This document shows, piece by piece, positions 10,170-19,561 of a DNA stretch of 21,465 nt (position 1 is its first letter; the number at the start of each line of letters is the position of its first letter). Source of the DNA: Apostichopus parvimensis (Eukaryota; Echinodermata; Holothuroidea; Aspidochirotida; Stichopodidae). Below the pieces are notes generated by a model. It was not told where the DNA came from and ran no database searches. It was given only the letters and a program-made list of their open reading frames with translations. Position numbers and translations under genes: made by a program. The DNA lies in contig KN884008.1 of NCBI GenBank assembly GCA_000934455.1, forward strand, positions 56,997 through 78,461. Direction: 5' to 3'.

Positions 10170-11380
10170 CCATCGTAGCATCAATAAAAGAAAGTAATAC
10201 ACTGCACTTGTGCTAATTGAGTGGAAGGAGCCGCTGTGATTCGAATGCAGTACAGTACAACAGTCATTACTATGGCTTAACTGTGATAGGATATATGGTG
10301 ATATAAAGGAATTTATGCAAATAACCATCATCAATGCCCTTCAGTGTACATGTGAAAAAAAAAATTATTTTTCTTAAAACCTTGTGATAGACAACTCTCT
10401 CATACTGTAGATAATAGCTAATATTAAAGAATAATTTTTATTCCATTTGAAGGTATCGCAGTTGTCATGTTCCTTCATAAACAAGACTTAAGACTTGAAC
10501 AAGTCTAAATATCATTGTGCACCATTTTGTTTATTACTATTAAAAACGGCTGAAATTCTTAAGTTTGAAAGTTTTGAACACATGTATACTTTTATTGACA
10601 AAACTGTTTGCTAACATTCAAAAATATTAAACAAAAAGAAAGGTTTATTGCCACTTACAGAGTCCCTTTATCATCGCACATTGGCACAAAATGGCAGCCC
10701 TCTAGCTAACACAACTTGTAATACTGTTGTTTTACAGCAGTGATTTTTTTTATGTGATAAAGATCTTGACTGTTTGTACAGTATGCTGCAACAGTTTAAT
10801 CTATGACTATATCACTCATTTTAAAAACATTTCCCAAAACCACTTTTCAAATAGATGATGTTCATGACAGCGTATGCATTATTGATGCTGCATAGCTTCA
10901 TTATAATTTGTAAATTTTGTGTTATAAATTCCAACTACTGCAATGGCATGTACAAACAAAATACTGTGTATACCCTGTATGTTTTACTGTGTATTACCCT
11001 GTATGTTATACTGTGTATTACCCAGTATACTATACTGTGTATTACCCTGTATGTTATACTGTGTATTACTCTGTATGTTATACTGTGTATTACTCTGTAT
11101 GTTATGTGTATTATCCAGTATATTACTGTGTATTACCATGTATTTTTAGAATACTGTGTATTACCCTGTATGTTATACTGTGTATTACCCTGTAAGTTCT
11201 ACTGTGTATTACCCTGTATGTTATATTGTGTATTACCCTGTATGTTATACTGAGTATTACCCTGTAAGTTGTACTGTGCATTACCCTGTAAGTTCTACTG
11301 TGTATTACCCTGTATGTTATATTGTGTATAACCCTGTATGTAATACTGTGTATTACCCAGTATACTATACTGTGTATTAC
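10170..11380. repeat. duplicated block, copy B
   Basis: This repeats 8962 onward, starting at the first base after the gap. It includes the same nonrepetitive 0.8 kb and the same irregular marker inside the array: a shortened unit, then TACCATGTATTTTTAGAATA (10014-10033 in A, 11135-11154 in B). Array B lacks roughly five units found early in array A. It also carries about 50 bases absent from A (around 10750-10803). Confidence 0.9.
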
Positions 11381-11756
11381 CCAGTATACTATACTGTGTA
11401 TTACCCAGTATACTATACTGTGTATTACCCTGTATGTTATACTGTGTATTATCCAGTACATTATAATGTATATTACCCTGTATGTTATACTGTATATTAC
11501 CCTGTATATTATACTGTGTATTACTCTGTATGTTATACTGTGTATTACCCTATATGTTATACTGTGTATTACCCAGTATAGTGTATACTATACTGTGTAT
11601 TACCCTGTATGTTATGTGTATTACCCTGTATGTTATACTTTGTATTATTTTGTACATTATATTGTGTATTACTCTCTATGTTATACTGTATATTACCCTG
11701 TATATTATACTGTGTATTACTCTCTATGTTATACTGTGTATTACCCTGTATGTGTA
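10962..11756 (+). repeat. 24-bp minisatellite, array B (about 33 units)
   Basis: This is the same 24-bp unit as array A, complete here at about 795 bp and ending at CCCTGTATGTGTATTTAAGT. Variant units (TGTAAGTTCTACTG, CCAGTATACTATAC, TTTTGTACATTATA) are interspersed, so the array has diverged with local re-duplication. For example, three consecutive CCCAGTATACTATACTGTGTATTA units lie near 11355-11425. Confidence 0.95.
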
Positions 11757-13535
11757 TTTAAGTCATGCAAAAAAGCCCAACAACTTCACTTGGTACAGTA
11801 GCCTACTTCAAAAGTATGTGGCAGCCATAGTACTGTTTACTTCAACATGTGTTGGTAGGAAATTTCAAACCCAAAGCCCCTGGCACAGATTCCAATGTAA
11901 TTAACAATAGATGACATACCACAGTCTGTCACAACATGTTATTGAACCCTCCTTGAAGAGTAGTTGAACCATGTAAACAGCTGTTTAGCAGTTATGATAA
12001 TTCTCATTGACTTGTAACGTGCAGTACTGTACATGTTCATGTCTTGCAGCTGTATCATAGCTAGAAACATTCAAAACAACCATCATCGTTCTGTACTTGA
12101 AATCTCCTAGTCTGCAGGACGGGCGGGCGATGTAAACTTGCTGAAAGGATTCAGAGGAAGTTTTCTCTTATCAGCGACTTTGTTTACTCTGTCATCCAAT
12201 GGATGCAGCCATGTGTAAATAATTGTTATTGTGTTATTTGTTGGATTATGCCTCATTTTAAGGATAATCTTGTTGTTAGCCCATACTAGTCATAGGTACT
12301 GGAATGCAATGTTAGCATGCATATACTGTACAATCTCCTAATAGAGCAGGCTGTACTACTATTTCCTGTACAATTTTACTGAACAGTACAATATCTTACG
12401 TTCTCAGTCTTCTTACTCAGGCCTAGAAGTTTGGGCACTTTACTGGTTGGATGCCAGTGTTCTTTGCTGTCTTGCACATTAACATTAATGAGCGTAGACA
12501 CACGGTATTGTCTGATAACAATCGTCATTAAAAACAATCGTGCATTTTCCGTACCTTTAGAACATGAATGAGCCCCAAAGAAGTGCTTAACTTATTAGCA
12601 AATATATCATTGGAGCTGCTCCCATTTGCCTGTACAGAACCAGACTTATGCTGTAAGTCACGAAAGCAACTATTCAACTAGTTTAATAAGCACTTCCATT
12701 TGTTATGAAGTGTGTAAACCTGTGAAATTCTAGGCCTGTTAATAGAGCATGTATACCTATGTATTTAAGTATAGCTGAATGCAACCCAGCAACAACCTAC
12801 ACTGTGTTGCAGGGAACCAACAACAACTCATACTATACAGACCTATAAATATGCTTGCTTGTCACAACAAAGTTACCAACTTGACTATTTTAATATCATT
12901 TAACTCAAGTCACCTACAATACTGTGTTTATGCCTCAAACCCAATACTCATAACATTCCATTCATACTTTATGACTGCCAAAGTTCAAGTCAGACAATCT
13001 GACACTTTCATTCAGCACACAGTACACATACTGTATATAAATGTGTGTAATTTTTAATTGTCCTACTATTAATTTGTCCCATTTAGGTCATATCAAGCTG
13101 TTGCCGATAAACAAACATTCTTGGCGATACCTTTTCTAAGGTACTGTAGGCTGTTTAAATTAACTTGTTGAACCTAACTCATTTGGCATTTATTGCACAG
13201 TTGGACCGATGGTATTTTAATAGCATAGTTGGCGGTAAGATTATAAATGACCTGCAAAAACAATTTAGTTCTTTCGTCAGGAGTTATGTACAGTGAACAC
13301 AATGCATTCACAACTTTACAATGTAAGGAAGTATTGGAATTACAGATATCATATTTAAAGAAATCTGTGGTTAACATCAATCATGTATTAAACAATTAGC
13401 AGAGAGCCAGGTTTTAAGTAAAATGTCAACTTTGGCATGCTACAGAAAACTATGTAACACAATTTGTAGTTTACAAGAAACAAGCAGGTCTAACATTGCA
13501 CAACTTTAAATTCCCTCTTAGCAATCATACACAAG
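11757..13535 (-). other. intron 1 continued; no exon found
   Basis: AT-rich intronic DNA with one small GC-rich spot (ACGGGCGGGCG at about 12119-12129). There are several ACTGTACA words and no splice-supported coding frame. The 92-codon plus frame at 12779-13057 has arbitrary composition and is treated as chance. Confidence 0.55.
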
Positions 13536-13756
13536 AACCGTAATAAGTGCAGTAACCGTAATGAGTACAGGAACCACAAAAAGTACAGGAACCATAATAA
13601 GTACGATAACCTAATACATACAGTAACCGTAATACGTACGATAACGTAATAAATACGTATGTACAGTAACTGTAATAAGTACGATCACCCTAATAAGTAC
13701 GATAACCGTTAAAAGTAGAATAAACGTAATAAGTAGAATAAAAGTAATAACTAGAT
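13536..13756 (+). repeat. 18-bp minisatellite, about 12 degenerate units
   Basis: The unit is AACCGTAATAAGTACGAT with variants (AGTGCAGT, AGTACAGG, AATACGTACGAT, AAAAGTAGAAT). One 17-bp unit and one irregular stretch near 13640-13665 break the register. Divergence is high at the right end, where units become AATAAACGTAATAAGTAG. Confidence 0.85.
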
Positions 13757-14829
13757 TTGCAGGGAGAGTACAACAGTTTGAGTAAGATACAATAGAGAAT
13801 CCTTTTAAGTGATGAATACCAGTATGAGTGCTAGGCTCAATAGCATGAGTTCCTAACTTTACTCTAGGACCCAGTGTATGAGAACAAAAACCAGTCTATA
13901 ATCTGAGCTAAGTATGAGTGCCAGTAAGTACAGTATCCTACAGGTGAGTGTAGGGACTCACCACAAGTGCTTTAATGACTGTTAGCAACTCTTCAAAAAC
14001 ACTGACTTTATTTAATTGGGGCTTGAGCTGCTTCCCTTTGGTAGTGTCAATTATCGTCAAGCTTTACACCAAACCTAACGAGTAATTACATAACATAGAT
14101 CTAAAAATAGCAAACCCTCCTCCACCTTTATTCAGCCAAGCAGATACAGGTAAGTACTGTACAGTACTACAAGGATTTTAAAGCCAAATTTGAAATTTTG
14201 TCAACCAAACACTTTTGGGAACCAACAAAGAGCAAAGTTGAAAACTTTTGAATATTTTTACTTTTATACATATATTTGAAGTACAGTTGTAAATTTGTTT
14301 GACAGATCTATAAAATAAACTCCACAGTTGTGGGATTTTTTAATCCAATATTCACTAAATTGCCAATTTCATACTGAAAATTTTGATATGCAAGAGGCTT
14401 CATGGGAAAAAAACCTAACCGAGGGAACTAGTTTTATCTCTTAAATTCTAATTGTCTTTAATTACTTTTTTATCAATTAATTAAAAGTCAAAGAGTATGT
14501 GCATACATTTCTTAAGTTTGTTCTAAACATTCTCTAGGTTATCAAACACAATATCTTGTGCAGTATCATACTGAAATTGCCATAGAAGCATCTTAATTTT
14601 GGCATAAACTCCAATAATATTGTGAGCATTAATGAGCTCACTGTAAATTAAAGATAACGGCTTTATTCGGTTGGCTTACCCCAAGTGTGAACTATATCCC
14701 CCGTCTCCAAACAGAAAAACAGAAAAAGAATTTGTACTGTATACAATCCAATAAGAGATTACTAAGACTCCACAGACAAGAGATAATAAACCAACTAACA
14801 GCTGTGTACAGTAAAGATATATATACGTG
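13757..14829 (-). other. intron 1 continued; no exon found
   Basis: AT-rich DNA in which the words TATGAGTG and AGCATGAGT recur at 13820-13925. A minus-strand donor-like GGG|GTAAGC at about 14675-14682 is the only good splice signal noticed. It may belong with the CpG-rich patch further right (14830-15175) as part of an alternative first exon. Confidence 0.45.
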
Positions 14830-15175
14830 CGTGCTGTATCGACTATGATGTGTGCTACTTGATAAATGGCTACCAATCGACTGTAACTTAATCGCAAGCC
14901 TGCCTATACTCCCATGCGTTCGGCCAGGCGGTCTTTGCGAGTTCATTCCTCCCACAACGTGAGGTAATTGAAACAGATTCTACCCAGTAGGACGATCTAC
15001 CATGTATGGAGGGACAACCAGCACCGTGGCACGTGGAAGGAATGCTGCGCGGCGGAGTCACGTTCCAGCTTTCACAATAGGCAGATCATTTTACAAACTG
15101 TCTCTCCAGTGGCTTGCTCCTTCGGGGCAGATCACCGTGGTGACAGACCCAGCCAGCTGATATTTGGTTGAGATG
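14830..15175. promoter_or_regulatory. CpG-rich patch in intron 1, possible internal promoter or unrecognised exon
   Basis: Against an AT-rich, CpG-poor background, 14826-15150 holds many CpG dinucleotides (GTGCGTGC, GCGTTCGGCCAGGCGG, ACGTGAGG, GCGCGGCGGAGTCACG, TTCGGGGC). Two overlapping plus frames stay open. One of 52 codons starts at an ATG at 15002 and stops at 15158-15160; it is Arg-rich, with HVPAFTIGRSF. The other, of 67 codons, spans 14968-15168. On the minus strand a purine-rich 5' segment leads to a donor-like GGG|GTAAGC at about 14680. It could be an alternative first exon of the PDZ gene with its own promoter, an antisense transcript, or a GC-rich transposon piece. The sequence alone does not decide. 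Confidence 0.3.
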
Positions 15176-15861
15176 ATCAAGGAGTGACTTGTTGTTAGGA
15201 CCAAATGGGAGAGGTATCATGATACTTGTAGCTTGGGGGGATAATTACTAGCTCACCCCTCTGTAAGTGAAACTTTTACAAAATGAAACTGATATTGATG
15301 ACAGAAGCTGATGGACATTTTTTTTCTTTTACATCCATGGTGATATAATTGCCCTAAATATGGTGTCAACTGATTACATACTATATAGCACAGATATATG
15401 GGTACATATAAAAGTATTGTGTATTATATAGTACAGTATAATAGTATAATAGTATAATTGTGCAGTGCATTGCACAAAATTCTGGTAAGTCAAGTATTTT
15501 AAATTATCGAAATTGCTGCAAATTTTTATCCATCTCTAGATCAAAACTGAATGTATCAATATTGTACGACAAACAAAATTTATCAATGTGTACAGATCTA
15601 AATGTAGCAATGTTTAGCGTAATTGGTGTTGCCACCACGACAACTTGAACCAGAAATTATGTCAGTTTTTTTTCCCCTTTAAAATGGACAAATCATTAAT
15701 CCACAGATGACAGTAATATTCGTACAAACTAGTTGCACACATCAATGAAATTCAAAGTACAGAGAACATAGACAATTAAACAAAGATTAAAAATGTATAG
15801 TATGACATTTACTGTAGGTATATCACAGATGAATCAAAAACAAATTTATTCTTCAGTAAAA
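15176..15861 (-). other. intron 1 continued; no exon found
   Basis: AT-rich DNA with an ATAGT-repeated segment (15430-15456) and a small perfect hairpin, TTGTGCA-GTGCAT-TGCACAA, at 15458-15477. No coding evidence. Confidence 0.5.
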
Positions 15862-16040
15862 GTGGTTCTGTACAGGTAAATATTCCCTGTTGTGGTTCTG
15901 TACAGGTAAATAGTTCCTGTTGTGGTTATGTACAGGTAAATAGTTCCTGTTGTGGTTATGTACAGGTAAATAGTTCCTGTCGTGGTTATGTACAGGTAAA
16001 CAGTTCCTGTTGTGGTTATGTACAGGTAAATAGTTCCTAT
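15862..16040 (+). repeat. 30-bp tandem repeat, six copies, each with a 5' splice-site consensus
   Basis: Six near-identical 30-bp units (TGGTTATGTACAGGTAAATA+GTTCCTGTTG) differ only at a few positions: C/A in TTCTG/TTATG, a T/C in CTGTTG/CTGTCG, and AAATA/AAACA. Each contains TACAGGTAAAT, a near-ideal CAG|GTAAAT donor on the plus strand. The high identity implies a young array. It lies in the intron of a gene transcribed from the other strand. Confidence 0.95.
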
Positions 16041-17270
16041 ATTTATTTTAGTTTAGCAGATTGGCCTTTGTTTTAAAAGTTTTTTAACAACTTTCTTAAA
16101 TCAAGAACAGAAATAAATAATGGATATACAGAATATTTTTATATTCTATATTATATTATGTTTTTTTTATTTAATTTTGTCTATTTAAGACTATACATGC
16201 AATGTTCTCCTACAGGTACATTTATCATTTTTAGTGTTAATTCTTTAATTTGCAAACATGACCACTAATTTTAGGCATATATGAATAGTTTTGTCAATGA
16301 AAAGGTGAACTGCTCCAACAGATGACATCACAATTTAAGACAGTGTTAATAATTGCCTTGTGGTGCATACAGTATTGTTTTCACTGAGACAGTACTACTG
16401 TACATGACCTTCTGTACAGCACTGTACTATAGCAAGTGACGGTCAATGCCTTAAATACCAGTACAAAATATTGCAAAACATCAAGGAGCATGATTTGTTT
16501 CAAACAGATGCACTGGTACCACTTTATCTAGCAGCATGATTCAAACTGTCCTTAAATACCCACAATGGGTTTTTACAGTACTTCCCAGTCGGCAAGAATA
16601 TATAATGTCATAATATTTACTCTTCATTCATAACTTGAAGGAATTTCTCCAAGCAAACTTTCACTAAGAGGTTTGAATTACTTTAAAGTATCACTGAGAT
16701 AGTGAAACCAGAGCTGAGTTGATCCCCTCCGAAAGACAGTGCCCATGCAGTCACAAATTGTGTGTGTATTCTCCACTTTCGAAAACAAATGGTTGAAGTT
16801 GTAACAAGATCAATTTTTTTTTAAAGTGATTATATAGGAACTGAAGCACAGTGAAGTTTTATATTTAGGTGCAATGCTTTGTGTACAGCGAGTGGATACT
16901 GTATCTACTGTACTGTAAGTGTATGGGCTGTTTGGACTACTATTTGCCAGAAACAATTGAATTCCATTACATCACAGATCCAAGTACTACGGGACAGGAC
17001 CTTATTTACTTCACTTCAGCTCTGTTAAAAATTGGATTCTAATTATAACAGCATCAGGATCCAAAATGACATCTGCAATACTTATAACAGTAACTTACTG
17101 TACATAAAATCTTTTTGACATTAAATGGTTATAATGTTACATCGATACTATCAACAGTAGTAGGCCTATGGTAACTTCCCCTTTGAAAAATTGAACCATT
17201 CTTTTAATGACCTGGAATTCAAAATGCATACTGTAGAATTACATCAAAGCTTAAGTGGAGGATGGTGGTT
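16041..17270 (-). other. intron 1 continued; no exon found
   Basis: AT-rich, with a TATTCTATATTATATTATG segment (about 16140-16160) and a dense cluster of TGTAC/GTACTGTA words at 16380-16430 and 16900-16920. No coding frame with splice support. Confidence 0.5.
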
Positions 17271-17297
17271 GGGGTGGGGGGGGGGGGGGGGGGGGGG
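17271..17297 (+). repeat. poly-G tract (G4-T-G22)
   Basis: Four G, one T, then 22 consecutive G, preceded by GGATGGTGGTT. It is a likely quadruplex former and a common site of sequencing or assembly length error. It creates a meaningless Gly-rich plus frame at 17191-17400. Confidence 0.9.
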
Positions 17298-17379
17298 AAT
17301 TCATGTTAGAATATATCTGACACTGACAGGCACAGAGCTGATGTTATCTGGCCAGCTGAGGCTAAGCCAGCAGGTCCCT

Positions 17380-17960
17380 AATATAGGCCTACCTAGCTAG
17401 ACTAACTAATAACAGTACAACAAGGCTAGGCTACAAATTCAAACTAACAAGTAGGCTTAGGGTAAAGTTAGGCCTAGGATTAGGAACGCTGTATGATACC
17501 TGGGGATTGATTTTCCCTGAGGCCTGACAATGTAACCATTACATGGCAATTGCCTAGGCTAAGTCAGGGAAGGAGTTGGTTCTGAACTCTGAGTGTTTGT
17601 GTCTTTGATGGGGACTTGAGTGTCCCTCCTGATCCTTTTTTTCTACTAAACTAGGTATATACTAGAGTGAGGTAGAGCTAGCCTTAACTAGGCTAGAACA
17701 AGTGTAATTGTAAGTTACGCCTCACTTGCTGTAAGTTAGGCTAGGCCCTAGATGGTGTTAGATGTTACTAGCTTGACCCACAACTGAACACACAAATAAC
17801 CAATATTAAAGTTACTGTAGGCCCTAGGCTAGTTTACGTTAGGCTATGTCATCCTTGTGCTGTCTGCGAACATTTTATTCTCGAAATGATGACCTACTTC
17901 TAAGTTAGTGAATAGGTCTAAGTAATAGCATTAGCAGTATAGGTTAGTATAGACATCTGG
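17380..17960. repeat. TAGGCCTA/TAGGCTA-rich segment upstream of intron 1's 5' end
   Basis: The words TAGGCCTA, TAGGCTA, CTAGGC and GCCTAGG recur many times (near 17387, 17432, 17451, 17471, 17551, 17691, 17739, 17824 and 17841), often as self-complementary CTAGGCCTAG-type words. The enrichment stops just before PDZ exon 1. Whether this is a low-complexity repeat or a cluster of binding sites in the first part of intron 1 cannot be told. Confidence 0.6.
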
Positions 17961-17999
17961 TAGAGGGTCGTTAATTCAGGCTTCGGATAGGCCACTCAC

Positions 18000-18092
18000 C
18001 TTAGAAATTGTAAAATATCCACCGAGTTCGTCACCTTTCAACCGGAACCCCCATGGCGCACCCCCTGTCAGTATTACAGAATAGCGAGCCAT
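18000..18092 (-). CDS. PDZ-domain protein, coding exon 1 (N-terminus with PWGF loop)
   Basis: Thirty-one codons run from ATG (18092-18090) to the donor AAG|GTGAGT at 17999. They begin MARYSVILTGGAPWGFRLKG and end YFTISK. LTGGAPWGF is the first strand plus carboxylate-binding loop of PDZ domains in the PDLIM/Zasp, synaptopodin-2 and Shroom families, where PWGF replaces the classic GLGF. The start is supported by an in-frame TAG 10 codons upstream (18122-18120), by G at +4, and by the N-terminal position of the PDZ domain in these families. Joined in phase 0 to 5565-5408, it gives an 83-residue, essentially complete PDZ domain. TGGAPWGFRL is closest in my memory to synaptopodin-2, while the short N-terminus before the first strand is closer to LDB3/Zasp. 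The family is left open, so no symbol is given. Confidence 0.9.
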
Positions 18093-18222
18093 GAAACTCC
18101 TAAAGTATTTACCTGGCCTCTAGTCTAACTAGTCAGTTACACCTAGAAGTCACAGAACCATAAACTAAGCCCTAAGACAGATGCAGCGGCAACGAAAACA
18201 AAATTCACTATTTAAATTTATA
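18093..18222 (-). promoter_or_regulatory. 5' UTR and possible TATA promoter of PDZ gene
   Basis: On the minus strand, GGATATAAATTTAAA contains TATAAA at 18222-18217. A transcript starting about 30 bases downstream (near 18190) would have a 5' UTR of roughly 100 bases, containing the in-frame stop at 18122-18120. A donor-like CCAG|GTAAAT at about 18111 means an upstream noncoding exon is also possible. The TATA assignment is by sequence match only. Confidence 0.35.
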
Positions 18223-18556
18223 TCCTTGGACTTGGCCTTAAATTGGCCTGGCCTATCGTGTTCCGATCGTAACTATAAGTATCACAACGCATGAAAGATC
18301 AAGACCGCCTGCTGAGCTGAGTATAGTAAAGGCTGCTTCATTTGTTTGGAATAAGGGAATCCATGGTTTAAGTGACCAGATTTGTAGTCGTTTTAGGCTA
18401 GTCTTTCGAATGTCAGTTGAAAGTTAATATCTCAACCCTGCATACTGGTAAAAGCAGTGTTAAAAAAGATCATTATCATTATTATTATTTTTATGGAAAT
18501 CGCTTTTTTTTAATTGTGATGTTGTGAAACAATAATGAACACCATACGCAGTGCCT

Positions 18557-18651
18557 AGGGGAAGGAAAAGGGTAAGGAGAGATGGACAGGAAGGGTAGAG
18601 GAGGGGAGGAGAGGATAGGAGAAGAGAAGGGACTGCTGTTGGAGGAGGGGT
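18557..18651 (+). repeat. polypurine tract (AG-rich)
   Basis: About 95 bases of almost pure A/G on the plus strand (AGGGGAAGGAAAAGGG, GAGGGGAGGAGAGG, GAAGAGAAGGG, GGAGGAGGGG), with few pyrimidine interruptions. Such tracts can form triplex or nucleosome-depleted DNA. This one lies between the two divergent genes, about 350 bases upstream of the predicted PDZ promoter. Confidence 0.8.
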
Positions 18652-19392
18652 AATTCAAGTTCACAGAACTTATAAGCCCAACTTTGCGTTAAGAGCTTAA
18701 ACCCTACTTATATTCTAAATATGCCCCAGAATTCCCCTATAACATTTCACTTTTCTGGGGGAGGAACCCTCAGACCTATGTGCTAGCTTGGTCACACAAC
18801 CTCCTATAAAAGCATCCTGGATTGGCTCTTGTTTTCCCCAGTCCAGGCTCATTAAATGCCAATATTCAGTTATACATTTATATTATATGCAATAACATAA
18901 TCAATGAATTTCATTTAAAAATGAAAATATTTACATCGAGTATTATTGTTGAGACGGGCCGGTTGAGGGATTCAAATGTTTACAACTGGTGGATGGGCGG
19001 GAGAGATTTACAAGGCTTGGGAGACTTCGACAATTAGAGTCGGCGAAATGAGCACATTGTATATCTTATGTGACAAAATTTTTCTCAAGCATTTTAAGAA
19101 CAATTGTTCAAACTGTTCAATGCGGTTATATCAAAACAATGGGGAGGGGAATGTGAGTATTGTATAAATGTAGTGAGCTGAAATCTTGAATTTGGTACTT
19201 TATACTTCTTAATGCTGACCAGTGCTCTTGCTATGCTCAGAGGGTCTCACTCTTGACCAAGTTGCTGGACACCCTCTTGACCCTGTCACTTAGTATTGTA
19301 CAGCAGTTAACGTAGTGACGGTAGTCGAAATCTTGACTGAAACTCAATATTCTCCTGGTTAAGTCTCGTCATGTGATTATAGTTATTATAGG
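18652..19392. other. intergenic region between divergent genes; no gene seen
   Basis: The plus frames at 18822-19037 and 18976-19167 have no family resemblance and no splice or promoter support. The region separates the minus-strand PDZ gene from the plus-strand small membrane-protein gene. Confidence 0.5.
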
Positions 19393-19400
19393 TATATATA
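19393..19400 (+). promoter_or_regulatory. possible TATA box of the small membrane-protein gene
   Basis: TATATATA lies about 33 bases before a CA in GGCACTTTC (19426), a reasonable initiator position, and about 160 bases before the proposed start codon. AT-rich background makes chance matches common. Confidence 0.3.
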
Positions 19401-19425
19401 CATTTTAAATAATTAGGTTTTCGGC

Positions 19426-19561
19426 ACTTTCACGTTGTGATGTGAATCGTAGATCTGAGCCGAATGGAAGGCACGATATAGCGGTGCATCCCAGCCAACA
19501 CGTGTTAGCGTGGTTGTCCGACCAAACATGCAGAAGAGTTGAGAAACCTAAACAGAATTTG
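19426..19561 (+). other. putative 5' UTR with three short upstream ORFs
   Basis: Before the proposed start codon there are three upstream ATGs with very short frames: a start-stop ATGTGA at 19440-19445, a five-codon frame from 19464 to a TAG ending at 19481, and a four-codon frame from 19528 to a TGA ending at 19542. If the transcript starts near 19426, these could repress translation of the main frame. If the exon is coding from an upstream acceptor, they are irrelevant. Confidence 0.35.

Noticed and set aside
8944..10334. Related minus-strand frames at 9126-8944 and 10334-10110 that look conserved between copies
   Set aside because: Their similarity reflects the duplicated (probably haplotypic) block, not selection on a protein. 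No splice or family support.
9720..11756. CRISPR-like array
   Set aside because: The repeats are contiguous with no unique spacers of constant length, and the surrounding DNA is eukaryotic in character. It is a minisatellite.
9613..11904. Many long Tyr/Cys/Leu/Val-rich open frames on both strands
   Set aside because: They are translations of the stop-free 24-bp minisatellite, open in several frames at once; one also crosses the N gap.
14676..14955. Two overlapping minus-strand frames of 73 and 87 codons with hydrophobic stretches
   Set aside because: They overlap each other in different frames, and the hydrophobicity comes from AT-rich sequence. Kept only as part of the CpG-patch finding, not as proteins.
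15458..15477. Hairpin TTGTGCA-GTGCAT-TGCACAA
   Set aside because: Seven-bp arms are expected by chance several times in 21 kb, and there is no adjacent gene or T-run giving it a role.
17191..17400. Gly-rich plus frame
   Set aside because: It is caused by the G22 homopolymer, whose length is probably unreliable.
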